From Ammonifex degensii KC4 (GTDB lineage: Bacteria > Bacillota > Desulfotomaculia > Desulfotomaculales > Ammonificaceae), in assembly GCF_000024605.1 (NCBI RefSeq), contig NC_013385.1, forward strand, positions 248,001-312,000: a stretch of 64,000 nt of DNA. Reading direction: 5' to 3'. Made by a program: the position numbers and the translations under genes. This document shows positions 17,258 to 24,280 of the stretch, one piece after another. Each line of letters opens with the position of its first letter. Positions within the stretch are counted from its first letter, which is position 1. The notes beneath the pieces were generated by a model. That model saw only the letters and a list, made by a program, of their open reading frames with translations, did no database searches and had not been told where the DNA came from.

Positions 17258-17926
17258 CTACTGCGAATAGGAGCGGTGCTGCGGAGGGGGACTGCTCCGG
17301 ATCCGAGCAGCGAGTCTTTCTAGAAAAGTGGCGAAGAGCACAGGCGTGTTTTCCTTTAAGTCTGCGTCCTGGACTTCCAGTTCCTCCACCTCGGTCCGGT
17401 ACTTCGGCTCCAGCCGGCTCCACTTCCACTCTATCGACCGGAGGCGAGAACCCAAAAGACCGGATGCCACTCCCAGCAAGACTTCAGGTTGGTGCTTAAA
17501 CACAGTAGCTACATCCACTATGTCACGAACCTTTAGGAACTCGGCCCGGTAGAACAGCTTCTTGATGACAATCTCCACCGGCGTCTCGACACGCACTCTC
17601 CGGCCACAAACAACTTCCTCCGTGAAATAGTCCTTTGTGAGGTGGGGAGCCACAATGAAGTCTACCTGGCCCTCGGGGAAAAACAGCTTGAGGGATGATG
17701 CTGCTTCTTCGTAGTCGGACACCCGTTCTGCAATCCCGGTGTTGAGGCGGGGCGTAGCCAGCAGCAGGAGCTGCGCATCGGTCAGAAAGATGTCCACGTC
17801 CCGGCTTACCCGGTGGTTGAAGCGGAAGGCCAGCGCGCTCCCTCCGCCAAAAGTCCATTCCCCTGCAGGAATAGCCGCTGCGTCGATGACTTCCAGTGCT
17901 CTGTCGAACAGGACTTTCCAGGTCAA
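17258..17926 (-). CDS. Nucleotidyltransferase toxin-like protein (AbiEii/AbiGii family)
   Basis: About 222 residues from TTG 17926. It has the nucleotidyltransferase-fold motif TFGGGSALAFRFNHRVSRDVDIFL (GGS, R-x-S-x-D-x-D) near residues 25-48, then QVDFIVAP and ETPVEIVIKKLFYR. These match DUF1814/AbiEii proteins, the toxin half of many antitoxin-linked and phage-resistance systems. The TTG overlaps the stop of the upstream gene (TTGA), and RBS GGAGGAG lies in that gene's end. It converges with the second Phd/PIN pair. Confidence 0.8.
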   Translation of the reverse strand: MTWKVLFDRALEVIDAAAIPAGEWTFGGGSALAFRFNHRVSRDVDIFLTDAQLLLLATPRLNTGIAERVSDYEEAASSLKLFFPEGQVDFIVAPHLTKDYFTEEVVCGRRVRVETPVEIVIKKLFYRAEFLKVRDIVDVATVFKHQPEVLLGVASGLLGSRLRSIEWKWSRLEPKYRTEVEELEVQDADLKENTPVLFATFLERLAARIRSSPPPQHRSYSQ

Positions 17927-18195
17927 CCTAACATCTCCTCCAGCTCCCGGTTCGGGTATGTGTCCCTGACGTACTCCCGGTAGTACTCCAGGAGGGCCTC
18001 CGCCGGGATGCCGTGCTTGTCGAGGAACTCCAGGAGCAGGCGCGGGGGTACTTCGGTGAAGAAGTTGGCTATCTGGGTAAAGCAGCGCCCGGGCGGCTTC
18101 TTGTTCCGCAGGAGGTCGGCCAATTCTTCTTCCCCGAGCCAGGTGCGCGTCTGGCAGTTGATGATGCTCTCGATTGGGGAAGCCATCCGGACCAT
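17923..18195 (-). CDS. Probable partner (antitoxin) of the nucleotidyltransferase
   Basis: 90 residues from ATG 18195 (ATG 18186 is also possible and better spaced from GGGGAGGGG). The sequence includes LADLLRNKKPPGRC and LLLEFLDKHGIPAEALLEYY. I do not recognise a named family. Its size, position and translational overlap with the AbiEii-like gene make it the likely antitoxin. An extended -10-like TGATATACT lies upstream. Confidence 0.55.
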   Translation of the reverse strand: MVRMASPIESIINCQTRTWLGEEELADLLRNKKPPGRCFTQIANFFTEVPPRLLLEFLDKHGIPAEALLEYYREYVRDTYPNRELEEMLG

Positions 18196-18360
18196 CCCCC
18201 TCCCCTGCTGCATCCAGTATATCACAAGATGAGCAAGGACGGATTCGAGTTTTCCCCCAGGACGCGGGCCACGACCTATCACAGGTGTGATGCAAGATGT
18301 GGCATAATTGTGATGTAATTAAAGGCGTGAAAGAGATCCCCAGAAGGGAGTAGAGAAACC

Positions 18361-18474
18361 ATGCGGTTCGTTACCGTGCGCGACCTGCGGCTGCGCGGGA
18401 GGGAAATCTGGAATGCCCTCCGTGCGGGCGAAGAAGCGGTTCTCACCCACAATGGCCACCCGGTAGCGCTGTTT
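18361..18474 (+). pseudogene. Antitoxin gene, 5' part, interrupted by IS607
   Basis: ATG 18361 opens MRFVTVRDLRLRGREIWNAL and AVLTHNGHPVAL, the start of a Phd-like antitoxin of the type that precedes COG1569 PIN toxins. Family similarity stops at about 18474. The expected continuation is found at 21097, beyond the IS607 element. Confidence 0.72.
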
Positions 18475-18481
18475 CAATTTT

Positions 18482-18518
18482 GCTACCAAGTGCTATCAAG
18501 GAGTAGCGTCCTGGTAGC
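18482..18518 (-). repeat. Hairpin at the right end of the IS607 element
   Basis: Outer stem GCTACCA/TGGTAGC (18482-18488 with 18512-18518) and inner stem GCTA/TAGC (18492-18495 with 18504-18507). It sits a few bases inside the inferred element end. Confidence 0.5.
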
Positions 18519-18955
18519 AAAGCGGGCCTGGAAGTTCACGCTCTCCGAGAGGCCGGACACCTGCCCTCCCGGCCGGGAGGAAAGGGCAGGGCCTGTGCGT
18601 CTGGAGTCCCGCCCGAAACAGTCACCGTCAGGCCGGCGCGTCATCCGGCGGGCCCCGGGGGACCCACCGTCTTCGTCCGGTCTTCGGGCTTCCAAACGGC
18701 GGGGTGGTCAAAACGCCCGGCCCGCAGGGCTCCCACCCGGAAGGCGGGAGGTTGCTTACCGCCACCCAGGACGCCGTTTCCCGCGCGCCCCAGGGAAGAC
18801 ACCCGGCGGTGCGGGGGCTCATCCCCGTAAAAGCCCGCCCTCGCGCACTCCCTTTCCCGGCCGGAGCGCGTTTCAGGCGGCGCTTTCTCCCGCCGGGCCG
18901 GCCTCCCGCCCACACGCCCCGGGACACCCGGGGCAAAACGACCGCGGCCAAAAGA
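18519..18955 (-). other. GC-rich non-coding 3' region of IS607; possible guide RNA
   Basis: About 440 bases between the tnpB stop and the right-end hairpin with no plausible gene and many inverted repeats. It is the counterpart of 14150-14609. In characterised TnpB systems the omega RNA lies here on the tnpB strand. No specific RNA structure was confirmed. Confidence 0.35.
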
Positions 18956-20386
18956 CTAGACCGCGCCGTTCCCGGAATACCGACGCAGCAAGATCTCCTT
19001 TACCTTGCTCCTGGGCGTGTACCGCGTTATCTCCTCATCGCGCAGCCTGGCCTTCAGGTTCATCGCTGCCACCCGGTCGGCGTCGGCGGTGAAGCCGCAC
19101 TTCCTGCACTTGAAAGTGTCCCCGCTGCGGTTCTGCGGGTCCGGCCACCCGCACGCGGGGCAGGTCTGGCTGGAATAGGCCGCGTTCACCGGCCCCGGGT
19201 CCTCTACCGAGTACACAAACCACTTGAACCCCATGCGCTCCCTGATGATGCTCCTCTGCCACATGGAGACCCTCCGGGAAAGTCCTCTGCTTTTTGCCTT
19301 GCCCCGCAGACGCGACAGGTCCTCGTAGGCCACTACCCTGGGCCTGCGCGCCTTCAGGAACTCGTTGAAAGCGCGGTTGACTTCGTTTTCGCACCTCCGC
19401 CGGAACCTCCGGCACCGCTCCCGCTGCTTAAGGACGCCCAGGTTGTGCTTCCTTATGCGCCGCGCTTTGGCGGGGTCCCTTTCCAGGTTCTCGCGGTACA
19501 GCGCCCAGAGCTTCTGGCGCTTCCTGCTCTTGTCCAGGAGGTAGTCCGAGATCTCTTTGAGGGCTTCACCGTACTCCGGCCGGTACTTCCTGCCCGTGTC
19601 GTCGGTGAACACCTCCGTCACGCCAAGGTCTATGCCCGCCTCTCCGTCCCCGGGGAGAAAGACTGCCGGCTCACAGCTTATGTGGACTTCCACCGCCCGC
19701 TCGTCGGGCAGGAGCACCAGCCGCAGGTTGCCCTTCACCGCGTGCACCCCCGCCAGGGGGACGACCACCCTCTCCCCGGGAGTCAGAGTAGACACCGCTA
19801 TGTACTGCCTCTTCTCCGTGGAAAACACCCGGTACATCTGTGGGTCCACCACGAAGCTGCGGGCCTTCTTTACTCTCGGCCTTTTGCCGAGGACGCGGCG
19901 GAGCGCACGCCTCAGGTAGTTCCTCACCCTCAGCCTGTCGGCTTCGTCCGGCTTCACCTGCCCGCCGGTGACGTCTTCGCCGGTGAAGATGGCCTGGACG
20001 CGTTCCCACGGGCGGCTGCCCTTCTCCGGCTTGTACAGCAGCCAGAAGGCGTAGCGCTTTTCTTCGTCGGTGAGTCCTCCGTGGCGGGCGACCAGGCCCC
20101 TTACGGTCTCTATGGCCGCTTCCCACTGCCTCTCCAGGGTGAAGAGGGCGTCTTCCAGGCAGAGCTTCCACATGCGGGCACTAAGCCCGAAGGGACTGGT
20201 AAAACCCCGGGAGACCAGCTCGTCACGCAGGGCGCGCTTGTCGCCCAGGTAGTGCAGGTACTTGATGCGGGCGTACTCCACCAGGAAGGCGTCCTTCTGA
20301 CGGGCGTAAGCCTCAGCGGTCTCGACCAGCCTGGCCCACTTTCCGCTGTTCAGCGGCAGGCTCTTCTGCCTCACCGTCCGCCGCAT
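18956..20386 (-). CDS. tnpB: TnpB RNA-guided nuclease of the IS607 element
   Basis: 476 residues from ATG 20386, overlapping the end of tnpA by 74 bases. The RuvC core is complete: AGIDLGVTEVF (Asp 253), VVAYEDLSRL (Glu 355), a zinc ribbon with CPAC (409-412) and CRKC (427-430), then FTADADRVAAMNLKAR with the last catalytic Asp. It is likely active. TnpB cuts DNA at sites chosen by its omega RNA and helps retain the element. Confidence 0.9.
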   Translation of the reverse strand: MRRTVRQKSLPLNSGKWARLVETAEAYARQKDAFLVEYARIKYLHYLGDKRALRDELVSRGFTSPFGLSARMWKLCLEDALFTLERQWEAAIETVRGLVARHGGLTDEEKRYAFWLLYKPEKGSRPWERVQAIFTGEDVTGGQVKPDEADRLRVRNYLRRALRRVLGKRPRVKKARSFVVDPQMYRVFSTEKRQYIAVSTLTPGERVVVPLAGVHAVKGNLRLVLLPDERAVEVHISCEPAVFLPGDGEAGIDLGVTEVFTDDTGRKYRPEYGEALKEISDYLLDKSRKRQKLWALYRENLERDPAKARRIRKHNLGVLKQRERCRRFRRRCENEVNRAFNEFLKARRPRVVAYEDLSRLRGKAKSRGLSRRVSMWQRSIIRERMGFKWFVYSVEDPGPVNAAYSSQTCPACGWPDPQNRSGDTFKCRKCGFTADADRVAAMNLKARLRDEEITRYTPRSKVKEILLRRYSGNGAV

Positions 20387-21002
20387 CCGCCAGCGCCTCC
20401 TTCACCTTTTTTACCAGCTTCCGGGCCCTGTACGTCCGCTGGCCGTAAAGCCTGGCGGCGAAGTGCTGCACGATGCTCACCAGGTCTTCGGCCAGCTCCT
20501 GCGCAGACGAAGCGTCCTCCGCCCGGTTGACCACCACCAGCTCGCACCCGAAGCGGGCGAAGAGCTTTTCCAGGAACTCGAAGCCGAAGCGCGCCAACCG
20601 GTCCTTATAAGCCACGACGACCGTCTTGACCTCTCCCCGGAGCACCAGGTCGCAGAGCTTCATGAGGCCCTTGCGGTGCCAGTTTAAGGCCGAACCCACG
20701 TCGGTGATTATCTCGTCGACGCAAAGTCCCCTCCCGGCGGCGAACTCCTTGAGGTAAGCCACCTGGTTTTCCAGGTCGGGCTCCTGCGCCTTTGAGGACA
20801 CGCGGGCGTAAAGCACCACCTTCCGGGGCTCAGACCTCAGCTTTTTGAGGCCCAGCGCCCGCTGGATCATCTCTTCTGTGTAGCGCCGCTTGCCTGTGGG
20901 CGTCCTTAAAGGCACGAGGATGCCCTTCTTGTCCCACAGGCGCAGGGTGGAAACGCTGACCCCCAGCGCTTCTGCCGCTTCCCTGATCGTGTAGAGCTTC
21001 AC
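20313..21002 (-). CDS. tnpA: IS607 transposase TnpA (serine recombinase)
   Basis: 229 residues from GTG 21002, with AGGTGG 7 bases upstream; GTG 21014 would add four residues. An N-terminal MerR-type helix-turn-helix (KLYTIREAAEALGVSVSTLR) is followed by a resolvase domain with VVLYARVSSKAQEPDLENQ (catalytic Ser in ARVS), VGSALNWHRKGL and YKDRLARFGFEFLEKLF. It appears intact and would catalyse excision and integration. Confidence 0.92.
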   Translation of the reverse strand: MKLYTIREAAEALGVSVSTLRLWDKKGILVPLRTPTGKRRYTEEMIQRALGLKKLRSEPRKVVLYARVSSKAQEPDLENQVAYLKEFAAGRGLCVDEIITDVGSALNWHRKGLMKLCDLVLRGEVKTVVVAYKDRLARFGFEFLEKLFARFGCELVVVNRAEDASSAQELAEDLVSIVQHFAARLYGQRTYRARKLVKKVKEALADAADGEAEEPAAEQRKVGQAGRDR

Positions 21003-21010
21003 AGCAATCA

Positions 21011-21041
21011 CCACCTGTTGTTAAGGTATCACAACAGGTGG
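21011..21041. promoter_or_regulatory. Perfect 11-bp inverted repeat upstream of IS607 tnpA
   Basis: CCACCTGTTGT and ACAACAGGTGG separated by 9 bases, ending 9 bases before the chosen tnpA start and containing its RBS. It is a likely binding site for the MerR-like domain of TnpA. Confidence 0.6.
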
Positions 21042-21096
21042 CAAAACGCAAGTCTTCTTGAGAAAGAAGGTGAAGAAATCAGAAACTGTTTCTGAC

Positions 21097-21252
21097 CTCC
21101 TCATCGGCCTCGAGGAAGATCAACTGGAGGAGACTATTCGGCTGATACGGCAGGTCCGAGCTCAAATGGCTGTCTCGCGCATGCGCGAGCGTGCCCGCGC
21201 CCTGGGGCTGGACAAAATGAGCAACGAGGATATCGAAGCTGAAATTCATGCG
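21097..21252 (+). pseudogene. Antitoxin gene, 3' part, after IS607
   Basis: The frame reads DLLIGLEEDQLEETIRLIRQ, then VRAQMAVSRMRERARALGLD, then EDIEAEIHAV, the standard C-terminal half of the antitoxin begun at 18361. The ATG-like open frame at 21058 starts in IS607 sequence and is a chimera. After HAV the frame enters the right end of the IS200/IS605 element, so the real C-terminus is also lost. Confidence 0.72.
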
Positions 21253-21262
21253 GTGACCTCCT

Positions 21263-21283
21263 CCCACCTCTAAAGGAGGTGGG
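21263..21283 (-). repeat. Right-end hairpin of the IS200/IS605 element
   Basis: Perfect 8-bp stem CCCACCTC/GAGGTGGG with a 5-base loop, followed by CTTCCCC, the layout of Y1 transposase recognition hairpins in this family. Confidence 0.75.
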
Positions 21284-21306
21284 CTTCCCCTTTCACAGAA
21301 GGAAGC

Positions 21307-22532
21307 TTACGCGGATATAGGGATTGCTCCCCAGTATCCGCGCAGCGGCTTCCCTCTCCAGGGGCTTGAGTTCGGGCAGGGGCCTGACCCTACGGCCTGG
21401 TCAGGGCCCAGGCCAAGCCCTTTCCTCAAGATGACCAGGGCAGCGTTGAGGTCCCTGTCGCAGCTCCAGCCACACCCGCACCTGATGACCCTGTCCGAAA
21501 GGGAAAGGTCGTGTTTCTTCCCGCAGGCGTAGCACTCCTGGCTGGTAGGCTCGAACCTCTCCACGGGGACAGGCGCCCCGAGGCTGTCCCTCAACCTCGA
21601 CTTAAGTCCGCCTATCCCCGAGGAGTGAACCTGCCTGCCGAAGAGCGCCGCCCAGCCCTTGAAGCCGTCGTCCTGGAACGCCACCTTCCCGTAGAGCCTG
21701 AGGAAGGCCAGGACTTTGTTCTGGGCGTCCTTGCGCTTGTTGTTCAGCTTCTCGTACTCCCTCTTCAGGAGGCGCCGGACTCTCTCCCTGTTCCTGGAAC
21801 CTTTCTTTGCCCTGGCGAGCTTCTTCTGGAGCCTTTTGAGCCTGGGCGTCTCGTGCACCCCAAAGTCTATTTTTATTCCGCTGGACAGGGTCACCTTGGT
21901 CTCGACGCCGAAGTCTGCTCCTACGGCTCCCCGCAGCCTGTAGGGATAGCAGAAGTACTCCCTCGGGAGGTAGCAGGTCACGTGGAGGTAGTACCCGCTG
22001 GGCTTCCGCACCAGCACGGCACTCGCTATCTCCGCGTCGGGAGGTATCTGGTGAAGCCCCAGGACGCGGAAGCTTCCCAGCTTCTGTATCCTCACCCTGT
22101 TCCGGGTGAAGTCCAGGCTGTAGGTCACGCCGTACTGCTTGAGGGGGATGGAGTTCACAAACTTCTTGAACTTGAGCCTTCCCACCTTGTGGCCGTTTTC
22201 CTTCAGCCGGGCCAGCGCCCGGAGGTTGTCTTTTAACCTGTCGGCTATTTCCTGCTTGACCTGGGAGCCGAGGACGGTGAGCTCCCTCTTCTCGAAGACC
22301 CCCCCACTTTGACCTCTACTTCGCTTATGCCGTTGGCGGGGAGGTCGAGCCTCGCGGGGTCCGCCACCAGCCAATTGTAGAGCCACTTGGCCTCCAGGAA
22401 GGCCCTCTCGAGGGTCTCTTCCTTCTTCCGGGAGAGGTTCTGGAGCTTGAGCTGGTAGACGACGGGGACCAGGGCCTTCCGCCGCTCCTTCGTCTCCCGG
22501 ATGGTGTTCCTTATCCGCTCGGCTTTGGTCAC
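21307..22532 (-). pseudogene. tnpB: IS605 tnpB (OrfB) with a frameshift in a G7 run
   Basis: The 5' part (from ATG 22532) reads LVPVVYQLKLQNLSRKKEET and EAKWLYNWLV. The 3' part reads VFEKRELTVLGSQVKQEIAD onward, with VGADFGVETKVTL, VAFQDDGFKGWAALFGRQVH, zinc-ribbon CYAC and CGCG, and CDRDLNAALVI. The two parts are in different frames, joined at a run of seven G on the minus strand (22299-22305). The motif normally carrying the catalytic Glu reads FQDD. So it is broken unless slippage restores the frame. Confidence 0.85.
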
Positions 22533-22535
22533 GCC

Positions 22536-22937
22536 TCACTTCCCCTTCTGATCCTCGATGTACTTTCGGATGGTCTCTTCCGATATGTGCCTCACCGATT
22601 CGCAGTAGTACGACCTCGTCCACAGAGAGGGAAGGCGGCTTTTCAAGAAGGGAAACTCTTCCCTCAGCACCCGGGAAGTGTAGCCTTTTAACTGCTGCAC
22701 GATGAAGTGGGGACTGTTAGTAGGGACGGTTTTTACGAACAGGTGTACGTGGTCTGGCATGACCTCCATCTGCACAATTTCCACTCCGATCTCTCCGGCC
22801 TTTCAAAGCAGCAACTCTTTTAGTCGTTCCGCCACTTCACCCACCAGGACCTTGCGGCGGTACTTGGGGCACCAGATAAGGTGGTAGCCCATGTTGTATA
22901 TCGCTGTCTTTGATCGCTTCCACCGTTTGCCGTTCAT
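22536..22937 (-). pseudogene. tnpA: IS200/IS605 tnpA (Y1 transposase) with an in-frame stop
   Basis: From ATG 22937: NGKRWKRSKTAIYNMGYHLI, WCPKYRRKVLVGEVAERLKE, LLL, then TGA at 22805-22803, then KAGEIGVEIVQMEVMPDHVH and LFVKTVPTNSP, ending SEETIRKYIEDQKGK. The HUH motif (HVHLF) and the catalytic Tyr region are preserved beyond the stop. CGA to TGA is the simplest explanation. Confidence 0.85.
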
Positions 22938-22973
22938 GTCTACATCATACCACAGCTATTAGAAACCTGCAAC

Positions 22974-23681
22974 TTACTCGACGTTTATGTAGCGCCGACA
23001 ATCACGCACCGCCTTCCTCCGGCCAGGTGTCTCCGCCTGCCTCGCCGCTCCCTTCAGTACCTTCTCTACCCCCACCCGATCACCACGCCTCAAGGCTGCC
23101 CAAATCTCTCCATATACCTCTTTGTCCTTTCCTAAAGCGGCCACAAGGTATTTATCCAGGTGGAAAAGGTCCAGAACAAATACGCTCTTCGGTAAAAACT
23201 CCAGACCCCTCTTTATCCACCTGTCCCCGTCTCCACAAAGATAGATCCGCTCAATATCGTGTAGCTCATAATGCTCCTCAATGTAGGTTAGAACGTCCAG
23301 CCACAGTTCATCCGTGTCCGGATATAGCCCTCCCAGGTAGTAAGGCCGCTTAAGCTTATACCGCCCTTTCCCCACCTCTTCTTTCCCTTCGTGTATGTAA
23401 ATTCGTGTATGTAAACAAGACGAGGTAGGTGGCTCTTCTTGTCCTGGCCAGCTACGTGGTCTTCGTCCGCTTCTACGTAAAGGACCTTCACCCGGCGCTT
23501 CTCTTTGGGTGGTAGCGTCTTTTGCCTCCAGAACTTCCCTCAGGATCTCCTTTCCTAAGCTTTTAAGCTCCTGCCAGAGCTTCTCCTCGAAGCTTAAAAG
23601 GTCGATCCCTTCCTCCAGAATCTTTAACGTTAGCTCCGCTACCCTCTGGAACTTCTCCCAAATCTGTTTTATAATCTGCAT
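22974..23681 (-). pseudogene. ISLre2-family (UPF0236) transposase fragment
   Basis: The N-terminal part (IWEKFQRVAELTLKILEEGI) is followed by an internal deletion. Then [20 protein letters not shown] in another frame, then [20 protein letters not shown] and IYLCGDGDRWIKRGLEFLPK, which are UPF0236 hallmarks. A 14-bp tandem duplication (23388-23415) shifts the frame. The C-terminal part is cut by the IS605 left end. Confidence 0.8.
23388..23415. repeat. 14-bp tandem duplication inside the ISLre2 fragment
   Basis: Two adjacent identical copies of TTCGTGTATGTAAA (23388-23401 and 23402-23415). Removing one copy restores the [12 protein letters not shown] reading frame. Confidence 0.85.
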
Positions 23682-23682
23682 A

Positions 23683-23748
23683 GAGACCTCACCCTCCTGA
23701 ATGGTTGGATTGTCAACTGCTCGTCCCTTCGAAGGACGGTGGGGTCTC
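23683..23748. repeat. Inverted repeat at the 5' edge of the ISLre2 fragment
   Basis: GAGACCTCACC (23683-23693) is complementary at 10 of 11 positions to GGTGGGGTCTC (23738-23748), with an inner GTCC...GGAC hairpin. It may be an element end; its role is unknown. Confidence 0.35.
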
Positions 23749-23825
23749 TCTTCGTTTTTTCCTCCTCAGCTCCTGCGAAACTCCTACGGTAACTTTACAC
23801 TAACAACGTTAAGGCCGCCTTTCAT

Positions 23826-23845
23826 CCCACCCTTAAAAGAGTGGG
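23826..23845 (-). repeat. Isolated IS605-type right-end hairpin
   Basis: CCCAC (23826-23830) pairs with GTGGG (23841-23845) and is followed by CTTTCCC, in the same orientation and layout as the hairpin at 21263-21283. No second transposase is attached, so it is probably a solo end. Confidence 0.45.
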
Positions 23846-23883
23846 CTTTCCCGGCGGGCCCTCGTAAGGCGTGCGCGGCGGCA

Positions 23884-23934
23884 ATGAAAGTCGTCTTGGA
23901 CACCAACGTCGATCACGGGCTTAAGAGCCGGGCC
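23884..23934 (+). pseudogene. PIN toxin stub (first residues only)
   Basis: ATG 23884 gives MKVVLDTNV, the start of COG1569 PIN toxins, then unrelated sequence. It is probably the toxin partner of the antitoxin split at 18361/21097. Only about nine family residues remain, so the call depends on context. Confidence 0.5.
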
Positions 23935-24032
23935 TCCGGCGCTTCACCTCGGAATTTCGACCGGTCGCTTCTCCTTGTTCTTGCTCCCCTCGTTCTTCTG
24001 TGCTAAAAGTGTGGTAAAAGCGTATCTTCCTC

Positions 24033-24180
24033 CGGCGGGTGTAAGGGAAGCGGGTGCAAATCCCGCGCGGTCCCGCCCACTGTGACCGGGAGCTCGCCGC
24101 CCACTATCCAAGCCACTGGGCTTTATGCCTGGGAAGGCCGGGCGGAGGCGAGGAACGGGAGCCAGGAGACCTGCCCGCCG
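24033..24180 (+). ncRNA. Cobalamin (AdoCbl) riboswitch
   Basis: Contains the conserved core blocks in order: GGGAAGCGGGTGCAAATCCC, GCGGTCCCGCCCACTGTGA, GCCACTGGG with TGGGAAGG, and the B12 box GCCAGGAGACCTGCC at 24161-24175. It lies directly upstream of a cobalamin-type ABC transporter operon and would reduce its expression when adenosylcobalamin is plentiful. Confidence 0.95.
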
Positions 24181-24210
24181 GGAAGGTATTCCGCGGCCTT
24201 GCGGGGTTAA

Positions 24211-24250
24211 GGCCGGGGCAAAGGCTTTTTTGTCCCGGCCCCGTGCCGGG
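24211..24250 (+). promoter_or_regulatory. Candidate expression platform of the riboswitch
   Basis: The segment 24233-24240 can pair either backwards (24211-24222 with 24229-24240, a 12-bp stem with one G-T pair) or forwards (CCCGGC 24234-24239 with GCCGGG 24245-24250, followed by ACTTTAAATTTT). Two mutually exclusive hairpins just before the btuF start suggest switching. Which is the off state is not clear. Confidence 0.45.
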
Positions 24251-24280
24251 ACTTTAAATTTTGGCAAAGGGGGAGAGAGT

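Larger units (their letters stand above)
18475..21100 (-). mobile_element. IS607-family element inserted in an antitoxin gene
   Basis: About 2.6 kb with tnpA (serine recombinase) and tnpB overlapping, plus a long GC-rich 3' region. The ends are placed where the antitoxin similarity breaks (HPVAL ... LIGLEEDQ). The right end carries a nested hairpin (18482-18518) and the left end a near-palindrome (21081-21095). No target duplication is expected for IS607. Boundaries are uncertain by a few bases. Confidence 0.75.
21253..22985 (-). mobile_element. IS200/IS605-family element, decayed
   Basis: Carries tnpA (Y1 HUH transposase) and tnpB, both damaged, with a subterminal hairpin at 21263-21283 at the tnpB side. 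The right end lies at the break in the antitoxin gene. The left end lies where the ISLre2 reading frame stops matching (about 22985). Boundaries are approximate. Confidence 0.75.

Noticed and set aside
18704-20530. 608-residue open frame on the plus strand
   Set aside because: It is antisense to the IS607 tnpB, proline- and arginine-rich, with no family motif; high GC opens frames on the opposite strand.
22803-22805. In-frame TGA in the IS200/IS605 tnpA as a selenocysteine codon
   Set aside because: The position is not catalytic, no SECIS-like hairpin is evident, and CGA to TGA mutation explains it; both genes of the element are damaged.
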